A stretch of 57,930 nt of DNA, from positions 1 to 57,930 of the forward strand of contig JAGRGP010000067.1 of assembly GCA_020445415.1 (NCBI GenBank). Reading direction: 5' to 3'. The stretch comes from Gammaproteobacteria bacterium. GTDB lineage: Bacteria; Pseudomonadota; Gammaproteobacteria; Chromatiales; Chromatiaceae. Below are positions 1 to 9,450 of this stretch, in pieces (positions within the stretch are counted from its first letter, which is position 1; each line of letters opens with the position of its first letter). The position numbers and the translations under genes were made by a program. The notes under the pieces were generated by a model that saw nothing but the letters and a program-made list of their open reading frames with translations, was not told where the DNA came from and made no database searches.

Positions 1-2
1 CC

Positions 3-221
3 TGGGGCGGTGGTCCCTGGTACGGAGGCTATCCCTATTATGGCGGCTACCCCGGCTGGGGTGGCTGGGGATATCCATACGGCGGCTATCCGGGATGGGG
101 TGGCTGGGACTATCCCTACTATGGAGGTTATGGATACGGATATGGTTACGGTTATCCGTATTACGGGTACGGTGCACCCTACGCGGCTCCACCTGCCGCG
201 CCACAGTCATCTGAAAAGTAG
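3..221 (+). CDS. C-terminal part of a Gly/Tyr/Trp/Pro-rich protein (5' end outside window)
   Basis: The open frame enters from the left edge and ends at TAG 219-221. The visible 72 residues are almost entirely Gly, Tyr, Trp and Pro in irregular GGYP / GYPYYG / GWGGW units, then a short Ala/Pro tail ending SSEK. This low-complexity composition resembles sulfur-globule structural proteins of sulfur-oxidising bacteria and other Gly/Tyr-rich secreted structural proteins. The N-terminus, where a signal peptide would lie, is not visible, so the function cannot be fixed. A forward-strand terminator follows within 25 bases, supporting this reading frame and strand over the other repeat-derived open frames. 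Family assignment is inference from composition only. Confidence 0.55.
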   Translation, partial: WGGGPWYGGYPYYGGYPGWGGWGYPYGGYPGWGGWDYPYYGGYGYGYGYGYPYYGYGAPYAAPPAAPQSSEK

Positions 222-243
222 TTACTGAAGTCTCGCAGATTCG

Positions 244-276
244 AGGCGTTGGCTTGCAGGTCAACGCCTTTTTTTT
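244..276 (+). terminator. Rho-independent terminator of the Gly/Tyr-rich gene
   Basis: An 8-bp perfect stem (AGGCGTTG / CAACGCCT) with a 10-base loop is followed directly by a run of eight T residues. It works in the forward direction only; the other strand lacks a T tract after the stem. It separates the left-edge gene from the convergent TPR gene. Confidence 0.85.
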
Positions 277-337
277 CGAGTAGGTTAGCCGCCCCTGGCC
301 GAGCCGTTTACGCTGTGCGGCACCCCCTATTTATCGT

Positions 338-2071
338 TCAGAACGGAACCGGCGAAGGGTATTCTGTGAACACCGCGGCGACATCAGTTTGTTGCGGAAC
401 CAACAAAGGATCCGACAGCGGCCAAGGTGGCTTGGGCATTTGTCGCTTTTCGAACAACCGCAAATAATTCTGATAATCGACAGGCAAGGGGCCGGTGCCC
501 ATCCAATAAGCATTTGCTAGCAATTGCTTCAGAATACCAATTGCGTGCTCAAAATCCCCGTTTGCGGCACTAGCCAGCGCCAAGGCTTCGAGGTGAGGTG
601 GAACAGGCATCGCCCGAACCAGTTCTTCAGCCAAACTTTTTGCCCGGCCGGGATCTAGGACTTGAGGGTCTGAACTCAACGCCAACAAGCGCACCGCCGC
701 ATAGACGGCCAGGTAGTTGTTTGGGCTGTTGACAATTATCTCCCGAAGCCGCGTCTGGGTCGCGAAGTCCGATGCCCCGGCATGGTACAACGCAACCAAC
801 CGATAGACACGTGCCAACGGATTATCTTGAACATCACTCAGTACCGCATCGTAATGAATCACGGCTTCCCTAAACCTGCCAGCCCGCAATCGCTGATTCG
901 CCAGAAAATAGTTAGCTCCGGCATGCTGCTGGTCGAGCTCGAGAACCTTCTGCAAGCGGGCTGCTGCTGTTGGTTCTCCCGCTGCATCCTCCAAGATACC
1001 TAGCAGAAACAACGCTAGGATATTATCCGGCTCGCTTCCCAGGACAGCCTCCAGTGTCGTTCGGGACAGCTCCCGTTCCCCGGACAAGTAAAGAGCGCGC
1101 GCTAAACTGATGCGGGCATTGATGTTATCCGAGTCCCTTTCCAGCCCCGCTCGAAACAGCCGTGCTGCATTTGCATAGTCACGGTTTCCCACTGCCTCCA
1201 TCGCCTGACCAAAGAGGGGCCTTCCCCCCTTTTCCAGTGCTTGCAGTTCCTGAATCAACGGGTCGTCGACTTGCGGATCGTTGGTTCCGTACAAGCTAAA
1301 CTGCTCACGTGCCCGTGGCTCATCTCCCATCCCCCGATAAGCGGCGGCGAGAGGATAGTGAATGCGGTTTGCCTGTGGCGCGATTCTCAGTGCTTCCTCC
1401 AGTATCTCCGCTGCATGCTGGTATTTTTTTTCCAATAGATCAATTTGCCCGAGGTAATACAGTGCACTGGCTCGCGTACCCGTAAATTTTGCCGCATCAT
1501 TCAAGATGCGCCGGCTCTTCGACAGTTCATTCAACTCAAACCAGGCTTGCCCCTGCCGCAACCTCAGCGGTGGATAATCCGGTTTCAGCTTCGCCACCAT
1601 TTCCAATCCCTTAAGCGCCTGTTCGGTGCGCCCGCTCACTAAGTCAAGATAGGCGACGTAATAGCTCCAGCGATAATTCTCCGGTTCCAGTAGCCGTGCA
1701 TTCTGGTAACAGATCTCGGCCAGCGCGGGCACGGCGTAGAGCTGATAGAGATTTCCAAGGGCCCCATAGGCCCCCGCCAAAACCACTGGATCCGGCGGAG
1801 ACTTGAGAAGTTGTAACCGGAGGGCATTACGGGCGGATATGAGTGCCTTTTGCACACCCAGCTCGGCTCCGGAAAGATCAGCCTCCGGAAGCAACTGTAA
1901 CTGATCTTGCCACGCCCCTTGGAGATGCCCGAGTTCACCCTCTCCGCTCACCTGAACGCAGCACAGCATTAGCACCAACGGGAGTAAAATATGAATCCCT
2001 CCCTTGATCTCAGATTCTCCCAACAAACCTTCACGGAGCCTGCTTAACCACCAACAACCTGTCCACCCCAT
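338..2071 (-). CDS. TPR-repeat protein, secreted or envelope-associated
   Basis: About 577 residues. A hydrophobic segment near residues 33-46 (LLPLVLMLCC) after a basic stretch looks like a signal sequence or lipid-modified N-terminus. The rest is a run of about a dozen 34-residue helical repeats of TPR type, with typical A-x-x-Y-x-x-A and L-x-P spacing, for example the repeat at NRDYANAARLFRAGLERDS. It is the last gene of a minus-strand operon whose upstream member, the FG-GAP/ASPIC protein, ends at 2031, so the start overlaps that gene. ATG 2071 has an AGAGG 9 bases upstream; GTG 2098 and TTG 2026 are alternatives, and the start is uncertain. TPRs suggest a scaffold for partner proteins of the same operon. 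No enzymatic motif was seen. Confidence 0.75.
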   Translation of the reverse strand: MGWTGCWWLSRLREGLLGESEIKGGIHILLPLVLMLCCVQVSGEGELGHLQGAWQDQLQLLPEADLSGAELGVQKALISARNALRLQLLKSPPDPVVLAGAYGALGNLYQLYAVPALAEICYQNARLLEPENYRWSYYVAYLDLVSGRTEQALKGLEMVAKLKPDYPPLRLRQGQAWFELNELSKSRRILNDAAKFTGTRASALYYLGQIDLLEKKYQHAAEILEEALRIAPQANRIHYPLAAAYRGMGDEPRAREQFSLYGTNDPQVDDPLIQELQALEKGGRPLFGQAMEAVGNRDYANAARLFRAGLERDSDNINARISLARALYLSGERELSRTTLEAVLGSEPDNILALFLLGILEDAAGEPTAAARLQKVLELDQQHAGANYFLANQRLRAGRFREAVIHYDAVLSDVQDNPLARVYRLVALYHAGASDFATQTRLREIIVNSPNNYLAVYAAVRLLALSSDPQVLDPGRAKSLAEELVRAMPVPPHLEALALASAANGDFEHAIGILKQLLANAYWMGTGPLPVDYQNYLRLFEKRQMPKPPWPLSDPLLVPQQTDVAAVFTEYPSPVPF

Positions 2072-3863
2072 CGACCGATACCTCTTGAACGTGGCCACCC
2101 GGCCAGTGCACAGTCAATGACTCCACCCGTGAGGTGCCGCCCAATCCAAAGGTGACCGGCAACTCCACTTGGGACAAAAAGCTGCGGGTGGGTGACAGCT
2201 CCCGATATTGCCGGATTCCCTCCGCGATCAGTTCGATTCTGGCTCCGATCGCAGAACGGTTGGATTGCTCGCCAATCAATTTGACACGCAGCCAGTGATG
2301 CCCCAGTTGTTGATCGTTCCTGAAGAGCGCGGGTCTTCCGCCATTCTGGCTGATAAGGAAATCCAGGTCGCCATCTCCGTCAATATCCGCGTAGGTGGCA
2401 GCCCGCCCCACCAACGGATTAACGAGATCGCCGGAATTTTTTACATCGATAAACCGCACGGGACAATCCTCGCCACAGTTCCACAACACCTGTGGTGGCT
2501 GGGCATGATGCTGGCTTGGTTGTACCCGATTGATCTCGTGCTCTAAATGGCCGTTTGCCTGCAACAGGTCGAGCCGGCCATCCAAATCATAATCCAGAAA
2601 CAGCACGCCGAAGGTCAGCGCCAATCGCGTCGACGGCCCCAGCCCCTCAAGCAACGCTTCATCGGCAAAAGGTGTGGCACCATCCGCGGTGACATAGAGG
2701 CTAGTCATCTCATTAGCGAAGTTTCCGATAACAACACCCAGATCCCGGTCGTTTCGAAAATAGGCACCATCAATGCCCATGCCACTGGTGGCTTTACCAT
2801 CCCGGTCAAAAGCTATCCCGTCGAAGACTCCCGTTTCTTCGAAAGTACCGTTGCCCCGATTATGGAAGAGAAAGTTGCGAGTGGTATCGTTGGCAACGAT
2901 GACATCCTGCCAGCCATCGCGATCGTAGTCGACAACAAGCACTCCCAGCGCCTTTCCGACTGGTAACCCGGATACCGGATCGTTGACGATAATACCCGCC
3001 TGCGCGGTAACGTCGGCAAACCCAGCTGCGCCATCATTTCGATAGAGTCGGCTGTTGGTGCCGACAAAATGGTTGGGAGCCCCGTATGCTCGTCCCAGGC
3101 CGGTCAGGCGAAAATCAATTTCCAGATCAATCGCGCGGCTCCACCGGACATAATTGCCGACAAAAATATCTAGGTCACCATCGTTGTCAAAGTCCACAAA
3201 CGCGGCACTGGTACTCCATTCCCCGGCCGGTCCGGCCACCCCAAGCTGTGTAGTTACCTCTCGAAATCGGCCATGCTCGTTTCGAAAAAGGTGGTTCTCC
3301 TCCAGCGTAGTGAGATAGAGATCGATCCACCCGTCGTTGTCGTAATCACCAACTGCCACGCCCATGCCGTAGGTGGTCAATGCCAGCCCCGCCGCAGCGG
3401 TAACGTCGGTGAATCCTCCTCGTCCATCGTTCCGGTAAAGCGCCTGGGTCGGCGGCGTACCCTTTGACTCCTGACCCGTCCAGCCACGGGAATTGACCAG
3501 AAACAGATCCTGATCACCATCGTTATCGTAATCCAGAAAAGCGGCTCCGCTGCCTATCGCTTCGGGCATTAGCCGTTCCCCATAGGCGCCGTTGACATGC
3601 ACGAAAGAGATCCCAGCCTGATCGGTAATATCGTGAAACAATACCGGCGGCGGCAGCCTGTCCCCCGAGGGCGACGGCGACTTGGGCACTACGGATACCG
3701 GTGAGTCAGTGGGGCACTCGACGGGACCCTGCTTGAGCCAATAAAAACCAGCCGACCCAATCAGTAAAAACAACGTGATAACCGCCACCGATTTCCACAA
3801 GGCGCGTCGAATCTTTTGCTCTCCCGCGGATATCTGTTGCTCGCGTTCGGAGTTAATGATCAT
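2031..3863 (-). CDS. FG-GAP/VCBS-repeat protein with ASPIC/UnbV domain (CRTAC1-like)
   Basis: 610 residues. An N-terminal membrane anchor (about residues 25-44) is followed by a Pro-rich linker and a beta-propeller-like domain. The propeller carries repeated Ca-binding loops of D-x-D-x-D-G-x-x-D type (DYDNDGDQD, DYDNDGWID, DFDNDGDLD, DYDRDGWQD, DYDLDGRLD, DIDGDGDLD). Residues from about 520 match the ASPIC/UnbV module (RSAIGARIEL, SQVELPVTFGLG, VHWPGG), as in the CRTAC1 family of extracellular proteins. It begins one base after the stop of the heme protein (TGAGATG), so the two are translationally coupled. CRTAC1-type proteins commonly accompany TPR proteins and exported redox proteins, but their biochemical role is unknown. 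Likely a periplasmic or surface-exposed, membrane-tethered binding module. Confidence 0.85.
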   Translation of the reverse strand: MIINSEREQQISAGEQKIRRALWKSVAVITLFLLIGSAGFYWLKQGPVECPTDSPVSVVPKSPSPSGDRLPPPVLFHDITDQAGISFVHVNGAYGERLMPEAIGSGAAFLDYDNDGDQDLFLVNSRGWTGQESKGTPPTQALYRNDGRGGFTDVTAAAGLALTTYGMGVAVGDYDNDGWIDLYLTTLEENHLFRNEHGRFREVTTQLGVAGPAGEWSTSAAFVDFDNDGDLDIFVGNYVRWSRAIDLEIDFRLTGLGRAYGAPNHFVGTNSRLYRNDGAAGFADVTAQAGIIVNDPVSGLPVGKALGVLVVDYDRDGWQDVIVANDTTRNFLFHNRGNGTFEETGVFDGIAFDRDGKATSGMGIDGAYFRNDRDLGVVIGNFANEMTSLYVTADGATPFADEALLEGLGPSTRLALTFGVLFLDYDLDGRLDLLQANGHLEHEINRVQPSQHHAQPPQVLWNCGEDCPVRFIDVKNSGDLVNPLVGRAATYADIDGDGDLDFLISQNGGRPALFRNDQQLGHHWLRVKLIGEQSNRSAIGARIELIAEGIRQYRELSPTRSFLSQVELPVTFGLGGTSRVESLTVHWPGGHVQEVSVDGVDRLLVVKQAP

Positions 3864-3864
3864 C

Positions 3865-6657
3865 TCACTCCTTGGAATGGCGATCCGGCTGCCATGCGGC
3901 TACCACAGGAGTGGCGGTCTTCCCAAGACCATCCGCTTGCTGCAGTTCGTATATCACTACCGCCTCGGCGGCATGGTTGGCCGGTGGATTCATTCTGCGG
4001 TGACGGCTCACGGCCTGTTCTATTGCCTGATCGTCTGGCCGATACCGGTCGTGTAATTCTAGATGTCGGAGAGACAATTGCCGGTTACCCAAACTGGCTT
4101 GAACCCGAGCCATGCTGTAGTGCCCCTCGATGTCTTCGGGATCGATCTCCAACAACCGGCCCAACCATAACGCCGCCCGTTCCAGCAACCCCTCACGGGA
4201 AACTCCCTGTTCCCGCCGGGATCGTTCGTACAGCAACCTGCCCAGCTCGTTCAATACCCGGGTGTCTTGTGAGAAATCAAAGCCGCGCGCTCTCGCCGCT
4301 TCAAAACGAGTTTCCGCGATCGCCTCCAAGGTTTCAATGGCTCGTTCCAGATGGCCGTACTCACTGTCCACCAGGGCTGTGTACCAGGCCAGCGTCCAGG
4401 GAGGTGCGGGAGGGTTGGCCTCGGCAGCTCGCCGCAACGCGTCTGCCGCTTCATCCAGCCGCCCAACTTTCAAGTAGACCCTCGCCAAATTCAACGCGCC
4501 ATGAGCAGGATTCAACCGCTCGGTTTGTGCAAAGGCGTCCTCGGCTTGACGCAGTTCTCCCTGTGCCGATCCACGCTTCCCCTCCCTGAGCAGACCGATA
4601 CCATAATCGTTCCACCGCTCCCATGGATCCACCGCATGCTGCTGGATGGCTATATCGCCCCCACCGCCTGCCACGCCCAGCGTTACCCTATCGCTGGCAA
4701 GTGTTGTGACCGGCAGATCATTGTAAGGAGAGTCCCCCCTGCGAACATGACGCAAAAAACGTGAGTCAAATTTACGATACTTGAGGCTTACCTCTGCACT
4801 CACCGCCCCCCGTATCTCCCGGGGAACTTGGAAGGCAAAATGAACAACACTCGCCGCACCGGGTGGAATCTGATGATCATAGAGCGCCACGAAAACATCT
4901 TGGGCATTACGCCGCTCGATTCGGTTGCCATCTCGATCGAGCACATAAGAATTGAGAAAATAGGACCAAGGGTCTACCTCTCCCGCCTCATCCAGCTGTC
5001 CGCTGTGACCAATGAGACGCCCATCGGCGAAAACCCTGACATCGAGCCACAGCTCATTTGAGTCGCTAGTACCCTGGGTAAGATGGTGGCCAATCCGCAG
5101 GGTACGCACAACAGTTTCCAGCAGATAGCGGCGTCCGGGCTCCAAGGTTGGGAGAACTGGCCGCAGCGGGGCATAAAGCCGGCCGTTGATATCGTCTTCC
5201 TTCAAACCGAAGATATCTACCCGGGCAGCGCCGCGCAGCATCGCTACCCGGCTGTCGTTTCCCGATTCGTCCGGGCTGTTAAGCAGCGCGGGAAGTGCTG
5301 TATTCGCGGCAGCGAAAAGATGGTTGCGTACCTGGCGCTGCCCGCTGCCGTCAACATCTTTTGCAGACGGATCATCGGACACCGTCAGCGGCATATGACA
5401 GTGCGCACAATTGGCGACCGCCCGTTCTGGATAATAAAAGCTATCCACCCGGTGGCCTGACATCCCGCTCTGCCAAAAACTGTCGTAATGATTCTGGCCC
5501 CGCAGCCAGCGGTAATGATTCAATGCGTACGGCAGGTGCACCTTGTGGCAGGCCGAGCAAAACTGCGCCGACCGATGCACCGGCCGAAGCAATGTCTTCT
5601 TGTGAAATGCGGGCTTAGCCTTGATCAACTGGCGGTTGACGGCTGTCAGGAATTTACTATCACTCGAGGCGAATGGATAGCTTGGAGGATCTGCTAAGAT
5701 ATAGTCACCGTTCCCCCGGGGACTGCTCACGCCGATGATGCCGTGACAACCCATGCAAGTAATACCCGCATGGCCGCCAGCATCTTGATCGGGATCGTAC
5801 TCCGGATCGTCGAACCGTCCCGAGAATAGCGGCACTTGGTCATGACACACCGCGCACAGGCGCGCCGCATGCAGATCTCCATCCCGCCGCAGCAGTACCT
5901 GACGTGCCTCCTCCACACTGAACCGGTAGGCAGGATTGTTAAAAGAGCTGAAACGATGCATGCTCCAGTCTGCTTGCCGGACGATCTGTGGATGACATTC
6001 GGCGCAGGTTTCATCCTGCAGCAGCCGCTGAGGCCTGACGCGGGCGACATCCTGTAAGGTAACCAACGCCGGCACATAAGCATCCGACACCGGTAAATCA
6101 GGCGCTCTCTCCCGGAACTGAAATAGCAGCATCCCTATGACAGGTACGGCGGCAACGGCAGAGACATAGGCTCCGATCCGCCACCGTAGCGGGCGTCCCG
6201 CCAGCCGATGTAACACGAACAGCCAGATCACCACCAGGGGGGCAATGACGTGAACCCAATAGGCGCCGTTCCGCCACGATGGATCGTTGATCTCGAAAAA
6301 GCCAAAGCGGGTCAACAACAGCCCTGAGATCAATAGCACCAAGGCCGCCATAAACAGCGAAACCCCGGCGCTTACCGCATAACGGTTGGGACGGAACCAT
6401 GCCTTGCGCAGATGCAGAATGGCAAATGTCACCAAGGGGAGGATCAACAACAATCCGAGCCCCAGATGCGCGAGAAACATGATCAGGTAATAGTCATCCT
6501 GATACATGTTGCCGGTAACTACCTCAACCCCGGTGACGGTGACCAGATAGATCGAGTTGGCGCTCAGTAAGACACCCAATACCAACACCAATCCGAGTAC
6601 AGGGCGCAGGCGTGGACCAATAACGGGTAACTGAACTTTACGTTCGGCGCGTTCCAC
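3865..6657 (-). CDS. Penta-heme c-type cytochrome with membrane-anchor domain and C-terminal TPRs
   Basis: 930 residues. Five helices lie in the first 182 residues. Five CxxCH heme-binding motifs follow, starting at C218 (CAECH), C268 (CAVCH), C301 (CMGCH), C367 (CSACH) and C417 (CAHCH). A beta-rich stretch comes next, then TPR repeats from about residue 680 to 900. The membrane part contains His64/His82 and His136/His150; the second pair has the 14-residue spacing seen in b-type heme helices. This suggests, without proving, a quinol-linked electron input. GTG 6657 is preceded by GAGGTGG six bases upstream. The gene sits between the LMF-like gene and the FG-GAP gene on the same strand. The heme part is reminiscent of cytochrome c554-type multiheme domains. 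The redox partner is unknown. Confidence 0.85.
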   Translation of the reverse strand: MERAERKVQLPVIGPRLRPVLGLVLVLGVLLSANSIYLVTVTGVEVVTGNMYQDDYYLIMFLAHLGLGLLLILPLVTFAILHLRKAWFRPNRYAVSAGVSLFMAALVLLISGLLLTRFGFFEINDPSWRNGAYWVHVIAPLVVIWLFVLHRLAGRPLRWRIGAYVSAVAAVPVIGMLLFQFRERAPDLPVSDAYVPALVTLQDVARVRPQRLLQDETCAECHPQIVRQADWSMHRFSSFNNPAYRFSVEEARQVLLRRDGDLHAARLCAVCHDQVPLFSGRFDDPEYDPDQDAGGHAGITCMGCHGIIGVSSPRGNGDYILADPPSYPFASSDSKFLTAVNRQLIKAKPAFHKKTLLRPVHRSAQFCSACHKVHLPYALNHYRWLRGQNHYDSFWQSGMSGHRVDSFYYPERAVANCAHCHMPLTVSDDPSAKDVDGSGQRQVRNHLFAAANTALPALLNSPDESGNDSRVAMLRGAARVDIFGLKEDDINGRLYAPLRPVLPTLEPGRRYLLETVVRTLRIGHHLTQGTSDSNELWLDVRVFADGRLIGHSGQLDEAGEVDPWSYFLNSYVLDRDGNRIERRNAQDVFVALYDHQIPPGAASVVHFAFQVPREIRGAVSAEVSLKYRKFDSRFLRHVRRGDSPYNDLPVTTLASDRVTLGVAGGGGDIAIQQHAVDPWERWNDYGIGLLREGKRGSAQGELRQAEDAFAQTERLNPAHGALNLARVYLKVGRLDEAADALRRAAEANPPAPPWTLAWYTALVDSEYGHLERAIETLEAIAETRFEAARARGFDFSQDTRVLNELGRLLYERSRREQGVSREGLLERAALWLGRLLEIDPEDIEGHYSMARVQASLGNRQLSLRHLELHDRYRPDDQAIEQAVSRHRRMNPPANHAAEAVVIYELQQADGLGKTATPVVAAWQPDRHSKE

Positions 6658-6792
6658 CGAAAACCACCTCAGCAGAAGAATACCCCCTCTCCGGCGACAT
6701 ACCGCCGTTGCGGTCCATCACCGACAAATTAAGAATACAATAAACAAGTGAATTTTGCAGCCGGCTATTGCATCATCACCCCAGGACCAAAA

Positions 6793-8244
6793 TTAAGGAC
6801 GTCTGGGAGGAACCTCGGGAAACACGCCAAGATAACGTCGCCGCCATGGGTTACCGGTTTGCTCCCGCTCCCTTCGGTCGGTAAACGCATACCGGTACAC
6901 CAACGCCCTGAGATAGCGTGGACGACTCCCCTCAAAGGGATTGCTATCCAGCAAATCGGTGACCGCCGGTGCTCCCTCCCAAAGTCGCGTCATGAAACGG
7001 TTAAACCAGTTGGCACTTTCCGGCATGTGGGCCGGAACAAACCACATCATCCAGTCCAATCGGGGTTGATGAGGCACAATAAACTGGGGCGTGCGTTCCA
7101 CCGAACCCGGTTTGTAACGGAAAACGTAGGGTTTCCAGATTACACCGTCTGAAGAACCCTCTATCACGAGTTCGTGCCGCTCGGTCTGCATGGTGGGAAA
7201 CACATGATAGACATGACCGATGCCGTATCGTTGCAGCAGCGCGACCGGTACCGCCAAAGATCGCGGAAGCCGTTGACCGCTTATCATGGTCCAGGTGGAA
7301 AGCCCGCTGACCGACAGGGTGATAAGCGCCGCCACCACTAGTGACGCACGGGCCACCGGCCCGGTGCTTCCCTCGGAAGGGGTGAGCCTTGGGGACAGCC
7401 GATCCGGCAGTACCTTGCTCACAACCCCATCGTCCAGTAGCAACAAACAGAGCAATATCGTCAGGAGATTGATGAAGTTGTGGTTGCTGGTAGCAATAAT
7501 GCACAACTGCATAACCACCGTGGCCCCCGCCGCAAACCAACGGAAATGGCGGGGAAGAAAAATAAAAAAGGGGACAATCAGCTCGACAAATAGCGTAAAC
7601 ACCACCCCGGACTGGAGCACCCACTCAGGTAACTGATGGGCGTACCAGGCCCCCATGTGGGGGAGCGGCTGGGTTTCAAAGTAATAATTCAATGCCGTCA
7701 ACCCGGACCAGGACGGGTCACCGCTAAGCAACTTGGAAAGGCCGGACAAAAACCGCAACCTAAACAACAACCAATGAAATAGCAGCAACACCAGACGGGA
7801 CGGAACGCGGCCCAGGAAAATGGCCAGAAAGCCGGTTTCCAACAGCAGATAGTCCCATTGAAAGTTTAGGAACACCTGGCCCGCGGTATGTAGGGAGAGA
7901 TACAGGACAAACAGCGCCACCAACGCCAGGGTCTGCCGCACCGCGAACAACAACAGTAACGAAAAGCCACAGCCCGCCGCCGCCAATAGATATAACGACC
8001 AATCGCTGGTATTGATCCAGAGCAGGGTTGGGAGTCGCCACCAGGCACTGCTACCCAACGCCTCCCGAGCCCGGTCAAGTAGCTCGGCGACAGGCAAAAT
8101 TCCACCGCTGCCGACCAGCCCGGCAAGCTGTCCACCCAACGACAGAAAGGCCGCAAAGTAGATCAGCGCCAACAGTCTGAGAAACAACCAGGCTGTTAGC
8201 CGGTGGCTTTCGGCCACCCCAGTCAACGTCCCTAGCCCGCGCAT
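6793..8244 (-). CDS. Lipase maturation factor (LMF1)-like / HTTM-type membrane protein
   Basis: About 483 residues with roughly nine hydrophobic helices. Motifs match the LMF1 family: a GLVGSGGILP-type N-terminal loop, QWDYLLLETGFLAIF, a conserved YYFETQPLP-x-x-x-AWYAHQLP loop and a soluble C-terminal domain (FPTMQTERHELVIEGSSDG, VPHQPRLDWMMWF). LMF1 in animals helps fold secreted lipases in the ER; bacterial homologues are uncharacterised and related to HTTM/vitamin-K-carboxylase-like membrane proteins. It is the first gene of the minus-strand set with the penta-heme cytochrome, separated from it by about 135 bases. ATG 8244 is chosen over TTG 8250; neither has a strong ribosome site. A role in maturing or modifying the exported partners is inference. 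Confidence 0.8.
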   Translation of the reverse strand: MRGLGTLTGVAESHRLTAWLFLRLLALIYFAAFLSLGGQLAGLVGSGGILPVAELLDRAREALGSSAWWRLPTLLWINTSDWSLYLLAAAGCGFSLLLLFAVRQTLALVALFVLYLSLHTAGQVFLNFQWDYLLLETGFLAIFLGRVPSRLVLLLFHWLLFRLRFLSGLSKLLSGDPSWSGLTALNYYFETQPLPHMGAWYAHQLPEWVLQSGVVFTLFVELIVPFFIFLPRHFRWFAAGATVVMQLCIIATSNHNFINLLTILLCLLLLDDGVVSKVLPDRLSPRLTPSEGSTGPVARASLVVAALITLSVSGLSTWTMISGQRLPRSLAVPVALLQRYGIGHVYHVFPTMQTERHELVIEGSSDGVIWKPYVFRYKPGSVERTPQFIVPHQPRLDWMMWFVPAHMPESANWFNRFMTRLWEGAPAVTDLLDSNPFEGSRPRYLRALVYRYAFTDRREREQTGNPWRRRYLGVFPEVPPRRP

Positions 8245-8391
8245 TCGCAAGACAGTCCATATACCGCCGGTCCTTGTTCAGGACCGCAAAACCACCAGCC
8301 CCAGCCGCTAGAGGTGGGCCATTCCTATATTACGGCGCCCGGAGGTCCAACCCAAGTCACCGATTGGCGAAATGGCGGCAACACCCGCCCC

Positions 8392-9375
8392 TCAACGTTT
8401 TAGATCGATGACGGTCCTTCCCCGCACTTGCCCAAGGGTAATCTTCTCAGCATACTCGGGAACCTGCTCCAGGCTGATCAGGCTTTCCATTTCTCCCAAC
8501 ACGGATTCAGGAAGCTCCTGCTGCAGCCGCCGCCAGGCAATCTTACGCCTTTCGAATGGACACTGAACCGACTCCACGCCCTGCAGCCGGACATTTCTCA
8601 GGATAAAGGGCATGACCGTGGTTGGCAGATCAACGCTCGCCGCCAACCCACAGGCCGCCACGGTCCCATCAAACTGCGTCTCCGCCAGCACGCGGGCAAG
8701 AATTACACCTCCCACCGTGTCCACGCTACCCGCCCAACGCTGCTTCTCCAGCGGTCGGGGCTTTACCGACATCTCCTCCCGGCTAAGGATCTCACTCGCT
8801 CCCAGCTGCTGGAGATAATCGCCACTTGTCGCGCGCCCGGTCACCGCTGCCACCCGGTATCCAAGCCGCGCAAGCAACGCCACCGCGACACTACCCACAC
8901 CGCCCGAGGCACCGGTGACGATCACCGTACCCTTGTCCGGCGTGACATGCCCGTCCTCCAACGCCATTACGCAGAGCATGGCGGTGAGGCCCGCGGTGCC
9001 AATCACCATCGCCTGCACTGCATCCATGCCCTCGGGCATGGGCACCAGCCACCCTGCCTGCACCCGGGCAAGTTCGGCAAACCCTCCCCAATGCCTTTCT
9101 CCTACCCCCCAGCCCGTAACAATCACCGGGTCACCCGGCCGGTATTCGGGTACCGAGGACTCCCTCACCGTGCCGGCCAAATCAATCCCAGGAACCATGG
9201 GATAATGGCTTACGATCTTGCCCTTGCCGGTTACTGCCAGTCCGTCTTTATAGTTGAGCGAGGAGTGGCTCACCTCCACGATCACCTCACCCGGTGGCAG
9301 AGAATCCTCATCTAGTTGTTTTATCTCGCTAATGGTTTTACCGTCTTTTTGATCCAGAACCAATGCCTTGAACAT
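8392..9375 (-). CDS. acuI: Acrylyl-CoA reductase (AcuI/YhdH-type MDR oxidoreductase)
   Basis: 327 residues, the usual length for AcuI. Medium-chain reductase fold without catalytic zinc: the N-terminal part has SSLNYKDGLAVTG and a PGIDLAGTV motif, the nucleotide-binding site is VTGASGGVGSVAVALL (about residues 153-168), and GWGVGE-x-x-WGG matches YhdH/AcuI. The known reaction is NADPH-dependent reduction of acryloyl-CoA to propionyl-CoA. It fits a genome with the ethylmalonyl-CoA route, where propionyl-CoA and C3 intermediates are handled. GAGGGAATAAC precedes the ATG. It is divergent from a GntR/FadR-type regulator with an inverted repeat in the shared promoter region, which suggests control by that regulator. 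Confidence 0.88.
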   Translation of the reverse strand: MFKALVLDQKDGKTISEIKQLDEDSLPPGEVIVEVSHSSLNYKDGLAVTGKGKIVSHYPMVPGIDLAGTVRESSVPEYRPGDPVIVTGWGVGERHWGGFAELARVQAGWLVPMPEGMDAVQAMVIGTAGLTAMLCVMALEDGHVTPDKGTVIVTGASGGVGSVAVALLARLGYRVAAVTGRATSGDYLQQLGASEILSREEMSVKPRPLEKQRWAGSVDTVGGVILARVLAETQFDGTVAACGLAASVDLPTTVMPFILRNVRLQGVESVQCPFERRKIAWRRLQQELPESVLGEMESLISLEQVPEYAEKITLGQVRGRTVIDLKR

Positions 9376-9450
9376 GTTATTCCCTCGGGTTGGTGGGTGA
9401 TGGAAAATTTGTCATACAAATACCGAATTAGAAACCTAATCGTTTTTTTT

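Noticed and set aside
3-221. Possible short tandem DNA repeat
   Set aside because: The repetition follows Gly/Tyr codons of an open reading frame with a terminator behind it; units are irregular, with no conserved repeat and spacer, so neither a CRISPR nor a true satellite.
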